Shown: piece by piece, positions 63,326 through 64,000 of the stretch
Layout of the letters: each line of letters begins with the position of its first letter
Numbering within the stretch: the first letter of the stretch is position 1
Assembly (NCBI GenBank): GCA_907165065.1
Contig: OU015540.1
Coordinates: 5,688,001-5,752,000 of the forward strand
Length of the DNA: 64,000 bases
Origin: Caprimulgus europaeus
Lineage: Eukaryota; Chordata; Aves; Caprimulgiformes; Caprimulgidae
Direction of reading: 5' to 3'
Translations under genes and position numbers: made by a program
The notes under the pieces: generated by a model
Told to the model about the DNA's origin: nothing
Database searches by the model: none
Seen by the model: only the letters and a program-made list of their open reading frames with translations

Positions 63326-64000
63326 CCAACACCATTTTCCCCACTGCTGAAGAAATTTGAGTGACTAGATCCCTTGCTCCTTCTTGCTCAGGCATGGACC
63401 CTACTTACTCATTTCTGTCCCAGAGCCATGAGTAATTGCTTACTTGAAATTAGACAGAGCTTCTGCCCTTTGCCCCACTTCACTCATGAACAGCCAAGCA
63501 AATGTTGGCTCTTGGGAACCAATAATGCAACCAGGAATTATACAGCAATCTCAGGAAGAGAAGACTTGTCCATCTTGCAGATGTTTAGTCCTCATTGCTT
63601 TAAAAGTGTTGGAAGAACCCAACATACAAGACCTAGAAATCAGCTGGATTTTTGTATCTGGAAGTGCTTGAGTCATTCTTCCTCAGGGTCTTTTATTTAT
63701 AACATACCAGGCTCCTTCCCAGGATTAGTCTCCAAAGTTAATGTCCTGTCATCTTGTGTCATCATCAGGAGCTTTTAGTTCTCTTCTGAAGTTGTGCTCC
63801 TAATGTTGGCATAGAGATTAACAAAACTGAAGGGAACAGAGCTTGACTCTTCCACTGGTTTTGTGTTTGTTTCCAATTTAGTTCATTTTTTAATCTATTC
63901 TGTGTTCTCTTGACTTGAAAAAGGAGTTTTCCTTGTGAATATTATGTCACTTTAGCTTCCAGCTGCTGTGCTGGGATGTAGCCACCCAATAATCTCCTTA

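Larger units (their letters stand above)
1..64000 (+). other. MAD1L1: Internal part of the MAD1L1 gene (two exons, three partial or complete introns)
   Basis: Both recognisable coding exons are on the plus strand and encode consecutive pieces of MAD1, so the window runs from one MAD1L1 intron, through two exons, into a third intron. MAD1 is a long coiled-coil dimer that sits at nuclear pores and, in mitosis, at unattached kinetochores. There it recruits MAD2 and templates its closed form to hold back the anaphase-promoting complex. Neither gene end is in the window: there is no start codon exon, no C-terminal domain exon and no credible terminal exon. The gene being spread over tens of kilobases per intron agrees with the very large size known for vertebrate MAD1L1. 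Confidence 0.93.
40560..64000 (+). other. MAD1L1: 5' part of the next MAD1L1 intron (at least 23.4 kb)
   Basis: It begins with GT at 40560-40561 and is phase 1, since the preceding exon leaves one base of a codon. The expected next exon would start by completing a glutamate codon and encode the helix leading to the C-terminal RWD-like domain; no such sequence was found up to 64000. Named contents are CR1 copies at 51170-51440, 53796-54575 and 63236-63325, old SINE-like tails at 53283-53400, 56440-56482 and 60735-60826, pyrimidine-rich stretches at 44.5 and 61.26 kb, and AP-1-like sites at 61.5 and 62.5 kb. The rest, including 40.6-44.4, 44.7-51.1, 54.6-56.4 and 56.5-60.7 kb, holds nothing I can identify. 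Confidence 0.85.

Overview
This window is vertebrate nuclear DNA, most likely from a bird. Three 3'-end copies of CR1 LINEs of avian type, with terminal ATTCTATG-like octamers, lie at 51.2, 53.8-54.6 and 63.2 kb. Two short spliced exons separated by tens of kilobases, and the low CpG content outside a few small clusters, also fit a vertebrate genome. Nothing looks bacterial, plasmid or viral.

The whole window appears to lie inside one plus-strand gene, MAD1L1, which encodes the spindle-assembly-checkpoint protein MAD1. Two coding exons can be recognised. The first, 7049-7139, encodes a glutamate/lysine/leucine-rich coiled-coil segment. The second, 40352-40559, encodes the MAD2-interaction motif (K-V-L-H-F-S-M-N-P) and the coiled coil after it. 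Phases and splice sites fit: exon 1 ends on a complete codon and exon 2 starts on one. The translated junction matches the human protein as I remember it. The C-terminal RWD-like domain exons are not visible, so the gene continues beyond the right edge, and its earlier exons lie left of the window.

Layout: 1-7048 is intron with a small CpG-dense patch (about 4.1-4.44 kb) and a fossil LINE (5.56-6.83 kb). Next come exon A and a 33.2 kb intron of mostly unique sequence with simple repeats. That intron ends with an old inverted LINE fragment and an old SINE-like fragment at 39.07-39.62 kb. Exon B follows, then at least 23.4 kb of the next intron, which carries the three CR1 copies, three more copies of the old SINE-like tail and a cluster of AP-1-like sites near 61.5-62.5 kb.

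No second protein gene, RNA gene, CRISPR array or new system could be supported. The longest open frames (up to 228 codons) have no recognisable protein features and look like chance frames in intron DNA.
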